Source of the DNA: Shewanella khirikhana
Lineage (GTDB): Bacteria; Pseudomonadota; Gammaproteobacteria; Enterobacterales; Shewanellaceae
Assembly: GCF_003957745.1 (NCBI RefSeq)
Contig: NZ_CP020373.1
Location: 620,001 to 684,000 of the forward strand
Length of the DNA stretch: 64,000 nucleotides
Direction: 5' to 3'
Positions 31,521 through 39,985 of the stretch are shown piece by piece. A model generated the notes under the pieces. It did not search any database. It was not told where the DNA came from and saw nothing but the letters and a program-made list of their open reading frames with translations. Made by a program: the position numbers and the translations under genes. Position 1 is the first letter of the stretch, and each line of letters begins with the position of its first letter.

Positions 31521-32480
31521 GTGAAAGAATTCCAACTCATCGATCAGTACTTTTGCGGCCGTGGCCCGGTCAGACGGGACGTTAAGCATGGCATTGGTGA
31601 TGACTGCGCCTTGGTGCAGCCCGCCGAACACAAGCATATTGCCGTTTCCTGCGACACCCTGGTTGAAGGGGTGCACTTCTTTGCCGACATGCCTGCCTGG
31701 GCGCTGGGGTATAAAGCGCTGGCGGTTAATCTTTCCGATCTGGCAGCCATGGGCGCCGAACCTGCCTGGTTCACCCTGGGGCTGAGCTTGCCCTCTGTGG
31801 ACGAAGCCTGGCTTGCAGCCTTCAGTGAAGGCCTGTTCGAAGCCGCCGAATACTATGGCATTGCACTGATTGGCGGTGACACCACCCAAAGTCCGGTTAA
31901 GGTGATTGCCATTACCGTCAATGGCCAGGTGCCCGAAGGTAAGGCACTGACCCGCTATGGTGCCCGCAGCGGCGACTGGATTTATGTAACCGGTACCCTG
32001 GGCGACTCTGCCCTCGGGCTCGATTTGTTGCGGAACCGACAGCAAAGCCGCCCTGAGCACAAAGAATATCTGATGGAGCGTCATTACCGGCCAACCCCAA
32101 GGGTGCTGGCGGGGCAATCGCTGCGCGGTTTGGCGTCCAGTGCCATCGACCTGTCCGATGGCTTGGTGTCGGATATCGCCCACATTCTCAAGGCATCCAA
32201 TGTAGGTGCTAATATCGAGGTCGATAAGTTGCCGTTGTCGCAGGCGATGAAAGACTCGGTACCACTGGAGCAGGCGCTGGGTTACGCGCTCACCGGTGGT
32301 GAAGATTACGAACTTCTCTTTACTGTGCCTGAGGCGCAGCGCGGCGCGCTGGAAATTGCACTGGCCCATGCCGGTGTGAAGTTTGTGCGTATTGGGCAGA
32401 TTGGCGCCAGTGGCGGCCTTAAACTGACCTTGAATGGCGAACCCTTCACGCCAGTAAACAAAGGTTTTGAGCATTTTTGA
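31521..32480 (+). CDS. thiL: Thiamine-monophosphate kinase
   Basis: A 319-aa kinase making thiamine diphosphate from thiamine monophosphate. AIR synthase-like fold: GIGDDCALVQ (N-terminal metal site), VNLSDLAAMGAEPAWFTLGLSLP, GLIGGDTTQSPVKVIAITVNGQ-like segment and SAIDLSDGLVSDIAHI. The start is set at GTG 31521 (MKEFQLIDQYF), which fits the family length; the ATG in frame at 31470 would add an unrelated N-terminus across the nusB terminator region. It ends at 32480 with TGA overlapping the pgpA ATG by one base. Confidence 0.93.
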   Translation: MKEFQLIDQYFCGRGPVRRDVKHGIGDDCALVQPAEHKHIAVSCDTLVEGVHFFADMPAWALGYKALAVNLSDLAAMGAEPAWFTLGLSLPSVDEAWLAAFSEGLFEAAEYYGIALIGGDTTQSPVKVIAITVNGQVPEGKALTRYGARSGDWIYVTGTLGDSALGLDLLRNRQQSRPEHKEYLMERHYRPTPRVLAGQSLRGLASSAIDLSDGLVSDIAHILKASNVGANIEVDKLPLSQAMKDSVPLEQALGYALTGGEDYELLFTVPEAQRGALEIALAHAGVKFVRIGQIGASGGLKLTLNGEPFTPVNKGFEHF

Positions 32481-32974
32481 TGGCGTTTTTCAGTGATGAT
32501 GAGGCGTTAAAGCGCCTGTCTTTAACCAATCCGTGGCATTTTCTTGCGTTGGGCTTTGGCAGTGGTTTGGCCAAAAAAGCCCCCGGCACCTTTGGCACTC
32601 TGGCGGCTATACCGCTTTACCTGCTGCTAAGTCCGCTGCCGCTGGTGTGGTATTTGCTGGCCACTGTGATTGCCGTGGTTGCCGGGGTGTATATTTGTGA
32701 CCGCGCCTCCAAAGACATGGGGGTGCACGACCACGGCGCTATCGTCTGGGACGAAGTGGCAGGGCTGCTTATCACCATGATTGCTGCGCCTGCCGGTATT
32801 GTCTGGCTGCTGGTGGGTTTTGTGCTGTTTCGCATTTTCGATATCCTTAAGCCCTGGCCTATTCGGGTGCTGGATGCCAGGGTACATGGCGGGCTTGGGA
32901 TCATGGCTGATGATGTACTGGCCGGGCTGTTTGCCCTGGCGTGCCTCCATGGGCTGGCATACTTTTTCGCCTGA
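32480..32974 (+). CDS. pgpA: Phosphatidylglycerophosphatase A
   Basis: A 164-aa inner-membrane phosphatase that dephosphorylates phosphatidylglycerol phosphate. Typical motifs: NPWHFLALGFGSGLAKKAPGTFGTLAAIP, IVWDEVAGLLITM and RIFDILKPWPIRVLD. Three or four membrane segments. The ATG at 32480 overlaps the thiL stop (TGATG), so the genes are translationally coupled. A terminator follows at 33011-33032. Confidence 0.96.
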   Translation: MAFFSDDEALKRLSLTNPWHFLALGFGSGLAKKAPGTFGTLAAIPLYLLLSPLPLVWYLLATVIAVVAGVYICDRASKDMGVHDHGAIVWDEVAGLLITMIAAPAGIVWLLVGFVLFRIFDILKPWPIRVLDARVHGGLGIMADDVLAGLFALACLHGLAYFFA

Positions 32975-33010
32975 GCCTGTCAGCTGGCACAGCTAACTTC
33001 AGTACAAAAT

Positions 33011-33032
33011 AAAGGGCGCTTAGGCGCCCTTT
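33011..33032. terminator. Intrinsic terminator between pgpA and the TPP enzyme gene
   Basis: AAAGGGCGC-ttag-GCGCCCTTT, a near-perfect stem with a short T/A run on both sides. It separates the convergent genes. Confidence 0.85.
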
Positions 33033-33134
33033 GTCGTAGTGAGCTGAGTAACCCGCCGATGCTATGAATGGCTTACAGGATACTTGCCTGGGGCATCTGA
33101 GCCGCCCTGTAAAACGTCACTAACCTCTTGAATT

Positions 33135-34961
33135 TCACACCTCACTCGCGACTGCGACCTCAGATTTGCCACAGAGTGAATGCCAGGCGGCAACGGCGTC
33201 TGGCGCACCATTCTTAAACCCTATGTAGGTGTTCAACTTCACGGCGATGGGGCTTAGGCTTTCGTTGCAGGTGGCGGTCGGGATTTCTATCAGATGCAGT
33301 CCGCCAAGGCAGCAGGTGTGCAGCAAATCGACCAGTCGGCCGCTGCTGTCGCACTGGTGATAATGTCCGCCATAGGCTGCTATCAAACTCGCTGGACTGA
33401 AGTTTTCATCGTTGCAGTGATAGATGGGGGCATCGCCTGCTTTACCCAAATGAAACAGGTTATTGCGCATGTAGAGAATGATGAGGTTTGCGCGCTGTTT
33501 TTGAAGGTTTATCAGCTCATTACACTGAAAGTTAAAGCCGCCGTCACCGGTGATGAGCAGAATAGGTTGACGACTGTTTTTAACGGCAAGTTCATCGGCA
33601 ATGGCCCGTGCGTAGGGCAGGCTGGTGCCCATGGCGGCGTACCAGGGATTGGCAAGAAAGCTTCTGCCCAGATCTGAGCTTCTGGCTTCAAGGGCAAAGG
33701 CGGCAAAAAGGGCATTGCCCACTTCAGGCACCAAAATCAGGTCCTGGCCGGCGCTGCGCTGAAAATAGTTGATGGTGTCTGCGAGGTTGGCGTAACTGAG
33801 CCTTGCTTCTCCAGGGCTGCTTTCTTCAGTAAGCTCGGCTGGTGGCAACAATCCTGCCAGCCCAAGATTTCGCACTGGAAGTTTCGCTCGTTCCAGCTCA
33901 TCGATTACCGCCAATAAATCCAGTTCACTGCGAGCCGTGCCTTTAAGCACAGTTTTATTGGGGTGCATGTCTATGGCGTGGGTGCCACTGGCAAAGGCAT
34001 TGTTGGTATCTGAGTCATAAATCGCGGTGCCAAGCTCCAATACATAGTCTGCGTGGCGGTCTATGTATTCCTGCCCGCGGCAGGCGCTGAATACGCCATT
34101 GTAGGCGCCAAGGCACAGGGGATGGGATTCATCTACCATGCCCTTAGCGAACCAACTGGTGGCGTAAGGCAGCCCCAATCGCTGGCAAAAGGCCACCACC
34201 CGGGTCAGTAGTGCAGGGTTCATTCTGAGCCGCTCACCCAGGTAAAGCAAAGGCGCACGGGCTCGAATTAGCCGCTCGGTGATGTCGCTTGCAATAAGCT
34301 CAGAGCCTTCCAGACCAAGACGGGTATATGCGCTGAGCGCTTGCAGGGAGGAGGGAAGCCTGAGTGTTTGGGTAGGCATATTCACCAGATCCCGTGGCAC
34401 TTCAATATATACCGGCTGACGGGTTTGCACGGCATCACTTACCAGCTCAAAAAAGCGTGCTGCGGCCACATTGGGTTGCCCCTGATGACGCTGTCCCTGA
34501 AGCCGCTCGGCTCTGATCCCAAGCGCCTTAAATGCATTGAGCGCGGCATTAACATCGGTATGCCAGCCACAGGCGGGATGCACCATATGATGCAGTGCCT
34601 GACCGTGGATTTCGCCTTCTCCTGGTGCACCGGACAGAAAAATCACCGGCAGGCCTTCGGTGCGGGCAAGGGCTGCTGCCGACACACAAGGCAGGCTGCC
34701 GACGGTGTAGGTGGTCAGGCAGGCGCCAAGGCCGGTTAACTCGGCCTGGGCACAGGCGCTAAAACCCGCGTGCATTTCATTGCTCGAAGGCTGCACGCTG
34801 ATGCTTGGGTCCAGCGCATTGATAAGGTTGGCAACAAAGTCGCCGCCGACACCGTAGATGCGTTCGAGTCCGAAAAATGTCAGCACTTCACACAGGCTTT
34901 GCCCCAGGGTGGGTAACTGCGCACGGTAGGCGTTACCGAGATTTTGACTGATGGCGTCCAT
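33135..34961 (-). CDS. Thiamine-diphosphate enzyme of the pyruvate/indolepyruvate decarboxylase group
   Basis: A 608-aa protein, longer than typical decarboxylases (about 550). It has the cofactor-activating glutamate E62 (SSNEMHAGFSA), an adjacent His pair H124-H125 (QALHHMVHP) as in pyruvate decarboxylases, and the thiamine-binding motif G472-D473-G-G ... N500-N501 (GDGGFNFQC to YMRNN). After NN, decarboxylases usually have GYTxE; here it is LFHLGK, so the second catalytic Glu is missing. The reaction is therefore uncertain: a 2-keto acid decarboxylase or carboligase. No clear partner genes are adjacent. The start at 34961 (MDAISQNLGNAY) has GGGA upstream. Confidence 0.8.
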   Translation of the reverse strand: MDAISQNLGNAYRAQLPTLGQSLCEVLTFFGLERIYGVGGDFVANLINALDPSISVQPSSNEMHAGFSACAQAELTGLGACLTTYTVGSLPCVSAAALARTEGLPVIFLSGAPGEGEIHGQALHHMVHPACGWHTDVNAALNAFKALGIRAERLQGQRHQGQPNVAAARFFELVSDAVQTRQPVYIEVPRDLVNMPTQTLRLPSSLQALSAYTRLGLEGSELIASDITERLIRARAPLLYLGERLRMNPALLTRVVAFCQRLGLPYATSWFAKGMVDESHPLCLGAYNGVFSACRGQEYIDRHADYVLELGTAIYDSDTNNAFASGTHAIDMHPNKTVLKGTARSELDLLAVIDELERAKLPVRNLGLAGLLPPAELTEESSPGEARLSYANLADTINYFQRSAGQDLILVPEVGNALFAAFALEARSSDLGRSFLANPWYAAMGTSLPYARAIADELAVKNSRQPILLITGDGGFNFQCNELINLQKQRANLIILYMRNNLFHLGKAGDAPIYHCNDENFSPASLIAAYGGHYHQCDSSGRLVDLLHTCCLGGLHLIEIPTATCNESLSPIAVKLNTYIGFKNGAPDAVAAWHSLCGKSEVAVASEV

Positions 34962-35043
34962 CGCTTGTCCCGTTGAAAACACAATGGCATCAGCTTAGAG
35001 GGCACATTCCTGGCGGGTGTTGATGTAGATCAGTTCTGACAAC

Positions 35044-35075
35044 AAGCCCCGGATGAACGACTGTCACCGGGGCTT
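35044..35075 (-). terminator. Candidate terminator of recN
   Basis: CAAGCCCCGG / CCGGGGCTTG 10-bp stem, 14-nt loop, followed on the minus strand by TTGTTGTC. The weak T run makes it a moderate candidate. Confidence 0.5.
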
Positions 35076-35140
35076 GACAATAGAAAGGGCTTTTTAGCTA
35101 ACCATCTGACTTTTATGGTGTAATAAGTGGCATTTTGCGG

Positions 35141-36805
35141 TTACGCCCCTTGCAGCAACTCGCGGGCATTGGCCAGCGTGTTACTGGTGATGGTGTCGCC
35201 ACCCAGCAACCTTGCCAATTCCTGCACCCGCTGCTCTTTGTCCAGCGGTTGCATGGAGGTCTCGGTTTGCCCGCCCTTGCTGGTTTTGTTGACGAACATA
35301 TGTTGATGGCCGTTACCTGCAACCTGCGGCAGGTGCGTGACACAAAACACCTGAGTTGCTTCGCCCAGTGAACGCAGCATGCGACCCACAACGGCGGCGG
35401 TGGGGCCGGAGATCCCTACATCCACTTCGTCGAAAATCAGTGTCGGTGTGGACACCTTCTTGGCGGTGATCACCTGAATACCCAATCCAATGCGGCTGAG
35501 CTCACCACCGGAGGCGACCTTGGCCAGCGGCGATAACGGCTGGCCGGGGTTGGTGGTTACCAGAAACTCGACACTGTCACTGCCGCTGGGGCTTAGCATC
35601 TTGTCGTTGAAACTGACTTCAATGGTGAACTTGCCCTTGGGCATATTCAGCTCCTGAATAGAAGCTGTCACCAGCTTGTCGAGCTCTTTGGCGTAACGGC
35701 TGCGGCTCTGGCTCAGTTTTTGGGCGTGATTGAGATAAGCCTCGCGGCTGGTGATCACCTGCTGTTTCAGCTCATCGAGCTGGGCTTCATCTGAATCTAA
35801 CCCGGCAAGTTCCTGCGCCAGCTCCTGATGATGCGCCGCCAGCTTGTCGGCTGCCACATGGTGCTTACGCGCCAGGGTCATGGCCTTGGACAAACGTTCT
35901 TCCAGCGCGGCAAAGTGCTCTGGGTCCAGCTCAAGGTTGGACAGGTAGCGGCCAAGCTCGCTGCTGCTTTCCTGTACCTGAATAAAGGCATCATTAAGCA
36001 TATTGCCGATGGGCGCCAGGCTTGGGTCGAGGGACTCCAGGGTGGCTGCCAGTGACAATGCCCGGTTCAGCAGTGACTCTATATTGCCTTCATCGGATTC
36101 ACTCAGAAGCGATAAGGTGTGCTGGCAGTCCTCAATCAGCGCTGTGCCATTGGCCAGGCGTTTGTGCTCGGCCTCGATTTGTTCGAACTCACCTTCGGCG
36201 AGGGCAAACTCATCCAGCTCTTCAACCTGATATTGCAGCAACTGCTTACGGGCGATGCGCTCTTGCTGGCTTTGCTCGAGTTGTCTGAGTTCGGATTCAA
36301 CCTGACGGCAGCGCTGATAGGCACTGGCGACCGATTCCTGCAACATGCGGTGGTTGGCATAGCTGTCGAGCAGTTGTAATTGGTGCTCATTTTTCAGCAG
36401 CGCGTGGTGGGCATGCTGACCATGAATACCCACTAAATACTGACCGAGGGCCTTTAACTGTGATAAGGGCACCGGATTACCGTTGATGTAAGCGCGGGAG
36501 CGGCCATCGGCGGTAATGGTGCGTCTGAGGATGCATTCATCTTCCAGCTCAAGATCGTTATCTTCCAGCCAGCGGCGGGCTAAAGGCACATCGTCCAGTG
36601 AGAAGCGGGCACTGACTTCGGTTTTTGAAGCGCCCGGGCGCACGGCGGCGGCATCGGCCCTGTTACCCAAACACAGACCAAGGGCATCGATGGCGATGGA
36701 CTTACCGGCACCGGTCTCGCCGGTAATGCTGGTCATGCCGGGGCGGAAATCCAGTTCCAGAAATCTGACGATGGCAAAATTATTGATGCTGAGCTGACAA
36801 AGCAT
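35141..36805 (-). CDS. recN: DNA repair protein RecN
   Basis: A 554-aa SMC-like ATPase for double-strand break repair, length as in E. coli (553). Walker A is GETGAGKS near the N-terminus, a long coiled coil spans about residues 150-370, and the C-terminal part has the signature LASGGELSRIGLGIQV and Walker B TLIFDEVDVGISG. The start MLCQLSINNFAIV at 36805 has AGGA upstream; the frame upstream runs through the promoter and LexA boxes. SOS-controlled (see 36839-36880). Confidence 0.97.
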   Translation of the reverse strand: MLCQLSINNFAIVRFLELDFRPGMTSITGETGAGKSIAIDALGLCLGNRADAAAVRPGASKTEVSARFSLDDVPLARRWLEDNDLELEDECILRRTITADGRSRAYINGNPVPLSQLKALGQYLVGIHGQHAHHALLKNEHQLQLLDSYANHRMLQESVASAYQRCRQVESELRQLEQSQQERIARKQLLQYQVEELDEFALAEGEFEQIEAEHKRLANGTALIEDCQHTLSLLSESDEGNIESLLNRALSLAATLESLDPSLAPIGNMLNDAFIQVQESSSELGRYLSNLELDPEHFAALEERLSKAMTLARKHHVAADKLAAHHQELAQELAGLDSDEAQLDELKQQVITSREAYLNHAQKLSQSRSRYAKELDKLVTASIQELNMPKGKFTIEVSFNDKMLSPSGSDSVEFLVTTNPGQPLSPLAKVASGGELSRIGLGIQVITAKKVSTPTLIFDEVDVGISGPTAAVVGRMLRSLGEATQVFCVTHLPQVAGNGHQHMFVNKTSKGGQTETSMQPLDKEQRVQELARLLGGDTITSNTLANARELLQGA

Positions 36806-36838
36806 GATGGCAATCCTGTGTGATACGTCACCAAACCA

Positions 36839-36880
36839 CTGTATTGATAAACAGTATATACTGATTTTTTGTACAGTAAA
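36839..36880 (-). promoter_or_regulatory. recN promoter with two LexA (SOS) boxes
   Basis: On the minus strand: -35 TTTACT (36875-36880) and -10 TATACT (36853-36858), 16-bp spacing. LexA box 1 is CTGT-ATTGATAA-ACAG at 36839-36854, a perfect CTGT-N8-ACAG overlapping the -10 and start site. Box 2 is CTGA-TTTTTTGT-ACAG at 36861-36876 (one mismatch), in the spacer. Two boxes predict tight repression, as in E. coli recN. Confidence 0.92.
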
Positions 36881-36922
36881 TCTTTGCAAACATCCCGATG
36901 AAAATATTTTTTATCGTTTTGA

Positions 36923-37864
36923 TTAAACGATGAATTTAAGTCCGCTTGCCAACATCGGCAGGCTGAGCAGGGTTAACACTGTACCTGTTACTATGCCGCG
37001 GGCGGTTTGTTTATCCAAGGTTTGGTCGCGGTAGGCCAGCAAATACACACTGGCGGCCGTTGGCATGGCGGCCAGCAGCACGCCCATGATCAGAAGCTCT
37101 GACGACACCCCCAGCATGGCCAGCAGACCAAGCGCCAGCAGCGGCTGGATAGCCAGTTTTGCCAGGTTGATGGGCCAGAAGGGTAAATCTTTTGCTGCCA
37201 GTGGTGGCTCTTTGAGTGAGCGGGCCAGGGCTATGCCGATTGCAAACAGGGCGCAGGGGCTGGAGCTTTGGCCGACAATCCTCACCAGGGTTTCGACTGA
37301 AGCTGGCAATATGAGCTCAAGATACGAGGCCAAAACCCCTAATGCGCTGCCAAGTACAATGGGATTTTTGCCCACTACTTTGGCCATCAGCCACAGGCGC
37401 TGAATGGGCGGCAGTGACTCGTGCACCAGCCTTAGCTGCACCACGGTGACGGCAAACATCAGCACCGATAACAGGCTCGCCACTGCAGCGGCCATCATGG
37501 CGGTGTTATTACCTGGGTAGAGCGCCATTAATACCGGAATGCCAATAAAGGCGGTGTTGCCGAAGGTGGCTGCCAGCGCACGGATAGCGGCGGGACGCGC
37601 TTTTCCTTCGGCGCGGCAATAGATTCGATACACGCTGAAGTAGGTCAGCGCCATCGCGCCGAGATAACCAAGCACAAAGCCTGGGTTCATGATGTCATCG
37701 AAGGGCGTGGCGGCCAGGCTTATGAATAAAATGGCCGGAAATGCCACAAAGTACACGTATTGATTCAGCACCCCTTCCACCGGCCTTGGCAGGATGCGAT
37801 TGCACAGGGCGCCGGCTGCCATAATGGCAATCACGGCGAGGAGCGGCAAAAGCAGTTGCGACAT
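36923..37864 (-). CDS. AEC-family (auxin efflux carrier-like) transporter
   Basis: A 313-aa membrane protein with about ten transmembrane segments in two halves separated by a central loop, the layout of the AEC family. Motifs: LCNRILPRPVEGVLNQYVYFVAFPA, ALAATFGNTAFIGIPVL (N-terminal half), and ILMGVLLAAMPTAASVYLLAY-like C-terminal half. Substrates in this family include malonate and other organic acids. It is divergent from a LysR regulator whose promoter overlaps its own, so it is probably the regulated target. Confidence 0.87.
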   Translation of the reverse strand: MSQLLLPLLAVIAIMAAGALCNRILPRPVEGVLNQYVYFVAFPAILFISLAATPFDDIMNPGFVLGYLGAMALTYFSVYRIYCRAEGKARPAAIRALAATFGNTAFIGIPVLMALYPGNNTAMMAAAVASLLSVLMFAVTVVQLRLVHESLPPIQRLWLMAKVVGKNPIVLGSALGVLASYLELILPASVETLVRIVGQSSSPCALFAIGIALARSLKEPPLAAKDLPFWPINLAKLAIQPLLALGLLAMLGVSSELLIMGVLLAAMPTAASVYLLAYRDQTLDKQTARGIVTGTVLTLLSLPMLASGLKFIV

Positions 37865-37980
37865 ACAGGCCTCTTGGGGTCACAAATTCGGTAGGGGGAT
37901 CACGCGTAAGGGGCAAATTAGCATATGATAAAGCGGCCTGACCATTGGCAGTTGGTCGCAGTAACAAAGGAGTGCGGGTG

Positions 37981-38892
37981 ATGAGAGAGCATCCCGGCAG
38001 CGAACTTGAGCTGATTTATCTGTTTGTGCAGTTGGTGGATGCCGGCAGCCTGTCGGCACTGGCGATGCGCCTCGACATGCCGGTGGCTACCGTGAGCCGC
38101 AAGTTATCCCGCCTCGAGCAAAGCCGCGGTCGTCAGCTGCTGATGCGTAGTACCCGCAAAATCCGCCTCACCGAAGAGGGCATGGCGTTGTACGAGCGTT
38201 ATCGGGCACTGGTGAGCGCCGTGGATACCTTGTATGGCGGCGGTGAAGATTTGCTGGAAGGCACGTTGAGGATTGCCGCGCCCATTTCCATTGTCTCGAT
38301 GATCTTTATGAAGACCATCAACGAGTTTCGTCGCACTTATCCGGGCATTCGACTGCACATTACCCAGAAAAACGAGGTAGTGGATCTTATCGATAAGGGG
38401 ATCGACATTGCCATTGTTGGCGGCATTCAGCCGGACTCATCCTGGGTGGCTGTGCCGCTGGGCACCTTGGATTATCGGCTGGTTGCGTCACCTGCCTACA
38501 TTGAGGCCCGGGGCAAGCCTCAGCATCCCAGTGCGCTGGCAAGCCATGACATCATTAAGGTGTGGCCACTGTATAACTGGTCACTGCGTCACCCCCAGGG
38601 GGAGGCGTTTTATTATGATGGCCCGGCGAGTCTCACCCTGACCGACTTACAGGGCGCTATCAGCGCCTGTGTGGACGATGGTGGCATTCTTTATGGGCCG
38701 GAACTCTTTTTCAAGCAGGAGCTGCAATCGGGCGCGCTGGTCCCAGTACTTGGTGATTGGGTTGGCGAGCGGCGGCGGATCTCGATTCTGTGTCATCAGC
38801 GCCAGCAGCAGCCCGCCAAGGTCAAAGCCTTTATCGACTTTATGAAATCCCGTGCCGATGGCCTGTTTTCGATGACTGATGCGGTGGATTAG
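37981..38892 (+). CDS. LysR-family transcriptional regulator
   Basis: A 303-aa regulator with an N-terminal winged helix-turn-helix (about residues 8-66: LELIYLFVQLVDAGSLSALAMRLDMPVATVSRKLSRLE) and a C-terminal LysR substrate-binding domain (about 90-295: TLRIAAPISIVSMIFM). The ATG at 37981 has AAAGGAG 8 nt upstream; a GTG just before it is an alternative. It is divergent from the AEC transporter gene 116 nt away and probably controls it. The intergenic region has TTAGCATATGATAA at 37918-37931, of LysR-site style. Confidence 0.9.
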   Translation: MREHPGSELELIYLFVQLVDAGSLSALAMRLDMPVATVSRKLSRLEQSRGRQLLMRSTRKIRLTEEGMALYERYRALVSAVDTLYGGGEDLLEGTLRIAAPISIVSMIFMKTINEFRRTYPGIRLHITQKNEVVDLIDKGIDIAIVGGIQPDSSWVAVPLGTLDYRLVASPAYIEARGKPQHPSALASHDIIKVWPLYNWSLRHPQGEAFYYDGPASLTLTDLQGAISACVDDGGILYGPELFFKQELQSGALVPVLGDWVGERRRISILCHQRQQQPAKVKAFIDFMKSRADGLFSMTDAVD

Positions 38893-39103
38893 AGCGCGCT
38901 TCAAGCCAAAGTCACAAGACCGACCTGCAGCTGGCGTTTGCGGGATATTGGGGGCATGAGGACGTTGCGAAAGCGGGCAGCCAAGGAAGCAAACAAGAAA
39001 GCAAGAAAGCGCCGCAGGCTGAGGACGTGAGTTAAGTGAGTTGGTGCGATTGGCAGCAACTGCGCCTGAGCCTGCAGTTTATCGCCTCAGGTCAATTGGC
39101 CTG

Positions 39104-39358
39104 TTATCGCTTTAGTCTGTGGCTGCCTGCGGCCTTGCGGGGCTTTTCGCCTGGTTTGCCCCTGGGCTTGAATCCGGCATCGCCGCTGGCGTATTCCTTT
39201 ACTGGCGGCAATATCCCCAGCTCCTGAAAAAACGCCACCTGACGCCTGAGCTCAAACAGGGAGCCAATACGCACCTCGTCACCTATGGTGAGCTTCCAGC
39301 TGTTGGTCTTGCCGTCGCTGTTGGTGAGTACATATCCCTGATAGAGCAAGGTTTTCAT
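39104..39358 (-). CDS. Small hypothetical protein (84 aa)
   Basis: A short soluble protein (MKTLLYQGYVLTNSDGKTNSWKLTIGDEVRIGSLFELRRQVAFF) with a basic, Gly/Lys/Pro-rich tail (GFKPRGKPGEKPRKAAGSH). Codon use is like the neighbours. It lies 12 nt downstream of the YjaG-like gene, in the same direction, so it is probably in one unit with it and barA. The N-terminal half resembles small conserved proteins of Vibrio and Shewanella (DUF3319-like), which is uncertain. Confidence 0.7.
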   Translation of the reverse strand: MKTLLYQGYVLTNSDGKTNSWKLTIGDEVRIGSLFELRRQVAFFQELGILPPVKEYASGDAGFKPRGKPGEKPRKAAGSHRLKR

Positions 39359-39370
39359 CGATTAACCCTT

Positions 39371-39985
39371 TCAGGCCTGCGCGGTATCCTGCACGCTGAT
39401 CCCGATGTTGGATACGCCGCTGCTGACAATTTCCTTTCTGAGCGCCTTGATAAAGTCGGCCGACATATCCGGGTTATCTTCAACCAGATCCAGCAGTGAC
39501 GCCTGCAGTTCGCGCTCGGCTACCATGGCTTCGTGGGCGAATACAAAGTCGTCCAGCGCCTCATCGTCCAGCTCTACATCACTGATGGCTTCGATATAGT
39601 TGGCCACAGTTGCCGAAGACAATTTACTGATATTAGTGATGTCTTCTTCGATTTTGCTCTCGATGCCGCTGAGCAGACTCACCAGAGCCACCGCTGCATC
39701 CATGGCAGGGTAGGCGCCATAAACGTCAAATTGCTCAGGCTCAGGCGTCACTTCTTCCAGGCGGTCGAGGTGCAGCTCAAGGTTAAGCTTCAGCTTGCGG
39801 TCGTACAGAGACTGCCACAGCAGGTTCAGTACGGTATCCAGCACCTTGGGGTCGCCAAACTCGCATACCTCGGAGAACAGTTGGTAGTTGGGGTACATGC
39901 GCTGGCACAGGGCCACGGCAAACAGTTGCTTTTGAGGCAGGGACAAGGCCTTGAGGCGCTTGAAAAATCCGGGTTTAGAGCTCAT
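39371..39985 (-). CDS. YjaG-family protein (DUF416)
   Basis: A 204-aa, mostly helical acidic protein matching YjaG-like sequence style (FKRLKALSLPQKQLFAVALCQRMYPNYQLFSEVCEFGD; LNLLWQSLYD; YPAMDAAVALVSLLSGI). The function of this family is unknown. It begins 11 nt inside the barA stop region (39975-39985 overlap), so it is translationally coupled to barA. A small hypothetical gene follows. Confidence 0.88.
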   Translation of the reverse strand: MSSKPGFFKRLKALSLPQKQLFAVALCQRMYPNYQLFSEVCEFGDPKVLDTVLNLLWQSLYDRKLKLNLELHLDRLEEVTPEPEQFDVYGAYPAMDAAVALVSLLSGIESKIEEDITNISKLSSATVANYIEAISDVELDDEALDDFVFAHEAMVAERELQASLLDLVEDNPDMSADFIKALRKEIVSSGVSNIGISVQDTAQA

